Positions 61,796 to 64,000 of a stretch of 64,000 nt of DNA are shown here, piece by piece. The notes below the pieces were generated by a model. The model searched no databases, was not told the origin of the DNA, and saw only the letters and a list, made by a program, of their open reading frames with translations. This DNA comes from an uncultured Allomuricauda sp. GTDB lineage: Bacteria; Bacteroidota; Bacteroidia; Flavobacteriales; Flavobacteriaceae. The position numbers were made by a program, and so were the translations under genes. How positions within the stretch are numbered: position 1 is the first letter of the stretch; every line of letters begins with the position of its first letter. The stretch spans positions 1,474,219 to 1,538,218 of the forward strand of contig NZ_CANMUU010000001.1 in NCBI RefSeq assembly GCF_947501165.1, in the 5' to 3' direction.

Positions 61796-63811
61796 ATGAG
61801 ATTTTTTATTGTGATTTCCTTATTGTTGTTGAATGCTACTATTATAAATGCACAACAAGATTCAATTCCAATTGCTCCAGTTGCGAAGGACTCGGTAAAA
61901 CCTAAGCCTCCTCTTAATTATAACAAAACCGATTCATTGTCCTTAAAGGAAGAGGGGTTAATCAGTATAAAAGACTATAAAATTATCTCGTATTCAAGAG
62001 ACACAACTTTTCTGGATACCAGTTTGACTATCCAAAAGGAGTACAAGTATAACTTCCTCAGAAGGGATGATTTTGAATTAATGCCCTTTGCGAATATTGG
62101 TCAACCCTACAACACTTTGGGGGTGAAATTTTTTAATCGTCATTATTATCCTAGATTGGGAGCTCTTGGGAGAAATTTTAATTACCAAGAAACAGAAGAA
62201 ATCAATTACTATGATGTAGCAACACCAGTTTCCGATTTGATGTTCAAAACCACTTTGGAACAAGGGCAACTATTAGATGCATTGCTTGCTTTCAATGTCA
62301 GTAAGCGACTTAACTTTTCTGTCGGATTTAAGGGTTTTCGGTCATTGGGCAAATACCAGTTCAACCAAGCGCAATCAGGTAATTTTAAAACCACTTTTAA
62401 TTACAGAACAGAGAATAATCGCTATAGGCTTAGAGGGCATATCGCGGCACAAGATTTAGACTCTGAAGAAAATGGTGGAATTTCAGACCGGGAACAATTC
62501 GAAAACGACCCGGAAGGCGACTTTACTGATAGGCGTAGGATAGATGTTTTGTTTGGAAACACCAGTACTCTTGCCAATAACAGAATTTTGGGCAAACGAT
62601 ATTATTTTGACCATCAGTATGTATTGTTTAAAAGTAAACAAGATTCTATATACGAGAAAAAGACCCAAATAAGGCTGGGTCATGAATTTAACTATGAGAC
62701 AAAGTTTTATGAATTTATGCAGCCTACAGGAGTTGATGCTTTTGGGGAAGGTACGTTCTCTAGCCCTATTGCAGACAGAGCACGTTTAAAGACGTTATTC
62801 AATAAATTGTCTGCAGAATTTTCAAATGGCACCTTGGGTTCATTGACAGGAAATGCAAGCCTATATAACTATAATTATTTCTTTAACAGCATTCTCATAA
62901 CCGACACGCAGACTATCCAAAACCAAATTGAAGGAGAAGAGATTTCCGTTGGAGGTACTTACTTCAATCAATTTGGAAACCTTGTTTTAAAAGGTGATAT
63001 CAATTATACTGTTTCGGGAGAACTTACGGGGAATGCTTTTGATTTTTCCACGATTTACCTTATCAATGAAAACACCACAGTTTCTGGGGGAGTGCATCTA
63101 TCATCTAGATTGCCAAATTTTAATTACTTGCTGTATCAAAGCGATTATCAAAATTTCAATTGGCAAAATGATGCTCTTTTTGAAAAACAACAGAATCAAA
63201 CTGTAGCTTTAAGTTTTAATTCTACAAAGTGGGGTCTGCTTGAAGCGGAGTATAGTGCAATTGATAATTACAGCTTTTTCGCTTCTACTATAACAGATGA
63301 GCAAAGAACTTCGGGTTTGGCAGAGACGGCATTTGTTAGACCTTTTCAAGAAAATGAAACGGTTAATCATCTAAGGGTAAAGTATATTAAAGAATTCAAA
63401 TGGAAAAAATGGGCTTTGGCCAATACCGTTTTGTTTCAAGATGTGACTCAGAATCAACAGGTTCTGAATGTGCCTCAGCTAATTACCCGGAATTCACTAT
63501 ATTTTTCTTCCGAGGTCTTTAAAAAGGCAATGTTTTTACAAACAGGGGTTACGTTCAAATATTTTACATCCTACAATATGAATGCGTATCATCCATTATT
63601 GGGTGAATTCTATATTCAAAACCAAGAAGAGTTTGGAGGTTTTCCGCTATTGGATTTTTTCATAAATGCAAGAGTGAAACAAACGAGGATATATTTTAAA
63701 CTAGAACATTTCAATTCTTCTTTTTCTGAACCCATATTTTATTCAGCACCAAACTATCCATATAGGGATTTTGTGATACGATTTGGTTTGGTATGGAATT
63801 TCTTTTCTTAG
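61796..63811 (+). CDS. Putative porin (Porin_10 type)
   Basis: 671 residues with a signal peptide (1-19, NAQQD). Family landmarks include DFELMPFANIGQPYNTLGVKF and NYQETEEINYYDVATPVSDLMFKT. The long barrel ends in FVIRFGLVWNFFS, with the aromatic C-terminal pattern expected for insertion into the outer membrane. It is likely a diffusion porin or assembly partner; no substrate data. It has its own promoter-like box at 61771. Confidence 0.88.
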   Translation: MRFFIVISLLLLNATIINAQQDSIPIAPVAKDSVKPKPPLNYNKTDSLSLKEEGLISIKDYKIISYSRDTTFLDTSLTIQKEYKYNFLRRDDFELMPFANIGQPYNTLGVKFFNRHYYPRLGALGRNFNYQETEEINYYDVATPVSDLMFKTTLEQGQLLDALLAFNVSKRLNFSVGFKGFRSLGKYQFNQAQSGNFKTTFNYRTENNRYRLRGHIAAQDLDSEENGGISDREQFENDPEGDFTDRRRIDVLFGNTSTLANNRILGKRYYFDHQYVLFKSKQDSIYEKKTQIRLGHEFNYETKFYEFMQPTGVDAFGEGTFSSPIADRARLKTLFNKLSAEFSNGTLGSLTGNASLYNYNYFFNSILITDTQTIQNQIEGEEISVGGTYFNQFGNLVLKGDINYTVSGELTGNAFDFSTIYLINENTTVSGGVHLSSRLPNFNYLLYQSDYQNFNWQNDALFEKQQNQTVALSFNSTKWGLLEAEYSAIDNYSFFASTITDEQRTSGLAETAFVRPFQENETVNHLRVKYIKEFKWKKWALANTVLFQDVTQNQQVLNVPQLITRNSLYFSSEVFKKAMFLQTGVTFKYFTSYNMNAYHPLLGEFYIQNQEEFGGFPLLDFFINARVKQTRIYFKLEHFNSSFSEPIFYSAPNYPYRDFVIRFGLVWNFFS

Positions 63812-63899
63812 GGTTCAAAAACTTTTAATCTTTTGACATCTGAAAAGCAGCGGGTTACAGATTTTTGTAATTTTTTGACAAAAAAATAGTTCAAAACCA

Positions 63900-63931
63900 T
63901 TTGCGGAGAAAAAATAAGGTGCTTATATTTG
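63900..63931 (+). promoter_or_regulatory. Strong promoter near the right edge
   Basis: TTTG (63900-63903), 20-base spacer, then TATATTTG (63924-63931), matching the Bacteroidota -33/-7 consensus almost exactly. The transcript would begin near 63937 and run off the window. The next ~65 bases have no start codon and contain a GGGCGAAAGAAGGAGCTCGG-type leader. A tRNA or other stable RNA gene, or a long 5' leader, probably follows. Confidence 0.7.
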
Positions 63932-64000
63932 CACCCGCTAAAACGGTAAAGGTATTGTTTTTGCAGGGCGAAAGAAGGAGCTCGGAAGGGCGTTTTTTTT

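Noticed and set aside
63875..63880. TTGACA near the right edge as an E. coli-type -35
   Set aside because: Bacteroidota use TTTG/TAnnTTTG; the clear pair at 63900-63931 is a better promoter.

Overview
The window is chromosomal DNA from a member of the Bacteroidota, most likely a marine Flavobacteriaceae of the Muricauda/Flagellimonas type; the genus is a guess, the family is not. The reasons are the low GC content, a SusC/SusD pair, two other TonB-dependent receptors, DUF families typical of Flavobacteria (DUF6090, DUF6607, DUF4136, DUF5522, GSCFA, TapB), and TAnnTTTG-type -7 boxes in front of several genes. No rRNA, tRNA, CRISPR array, transposase or phage gene was seen. It reads as ordinary chromosome with a few accessory modules.

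Layout. 1-3453 (minus): end of a lipoprotein, two TPM-domain proteins with LemA, a MerR regulator and an M23 endopeptidase, divergent from alaS. 3559-8424 (plus): alaS, a DUF6090 protein, a GSCFA protein and a DUF4230 protein, converging on a long aromatic amino acid hydroxylase (8392-10152). 10245-11070 (minus): DUF4136 lipoprotein and a 54-residue DUF5522 protein. 11240-14609 (plus): a tight run with a HERIH-motif mini-protein, an ACC-deaminase-like enzyme, a LysM glucosaminidase and hemL. 14712-20562 (minus): a cytoplasmic-looking subtilase with a small partner resembling its own N-domain, an MFS transporter, and several unknown secreted, membrane and lipoproteins. 21205-27784 is a divergent heme/iron module: TonB receptor, HmuY-like lipoprotein and DoxX leftward; DUF6607 protein, FMN-binding protein, Cys-motif protein, membrane protein and PchR-like AraC regulator rightward, with an operator-like palindrome between. 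27774-32096: a membrane class III cyclase, small membrane proteins, an NmrA-like protein, and a DUF3307/SatD operon preceded by three identical palindromes. 32209-36606: an SH3-like secreted protein, a Spy-like protein and a large zinc metalloprotease.

36873-38243 holds two secreted acidic proteins built from a ~35-residue repeat (LGFDTxxYLPxGFDPY). The first has an ECF-like promoter and a leader shared with a 51-residue Pmp3-family gene at 49338. 38320-42585 (minus): DASS-type transporter, AraC regulator, amine oxidase and SDR enzyme, possibly a small catabolic set. 42743-49249 (minus): TonB receptor, lysS behind a 17-bp hairpin, a thioredoxin-fold protein and a membrane-anchored LuxR-type regulator. 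49338-50996 (plus): Pmp3 protein, lipoprotein and lipB. 51011-56243 (minus): TapB-like protein, OmpA protein, beta-propeller lipoprotein and rnhB. 56453-63811 (plus): SusC/SusD pair, a small secreted protein and a Porin_10-type porin. A strong promoter at 63900-63931 fires out of the right edge.

The most unusual items are the protease plus free-standing N-domain-like partner, the repeat-protein pair with its shared promoter/leader architecture, the triple operator before satD, and the periplasm-sensing LuxR-type protein next to a thioredoxin-fold protein. Family assignments come from reading the protein sequences and are not backed by a database search.
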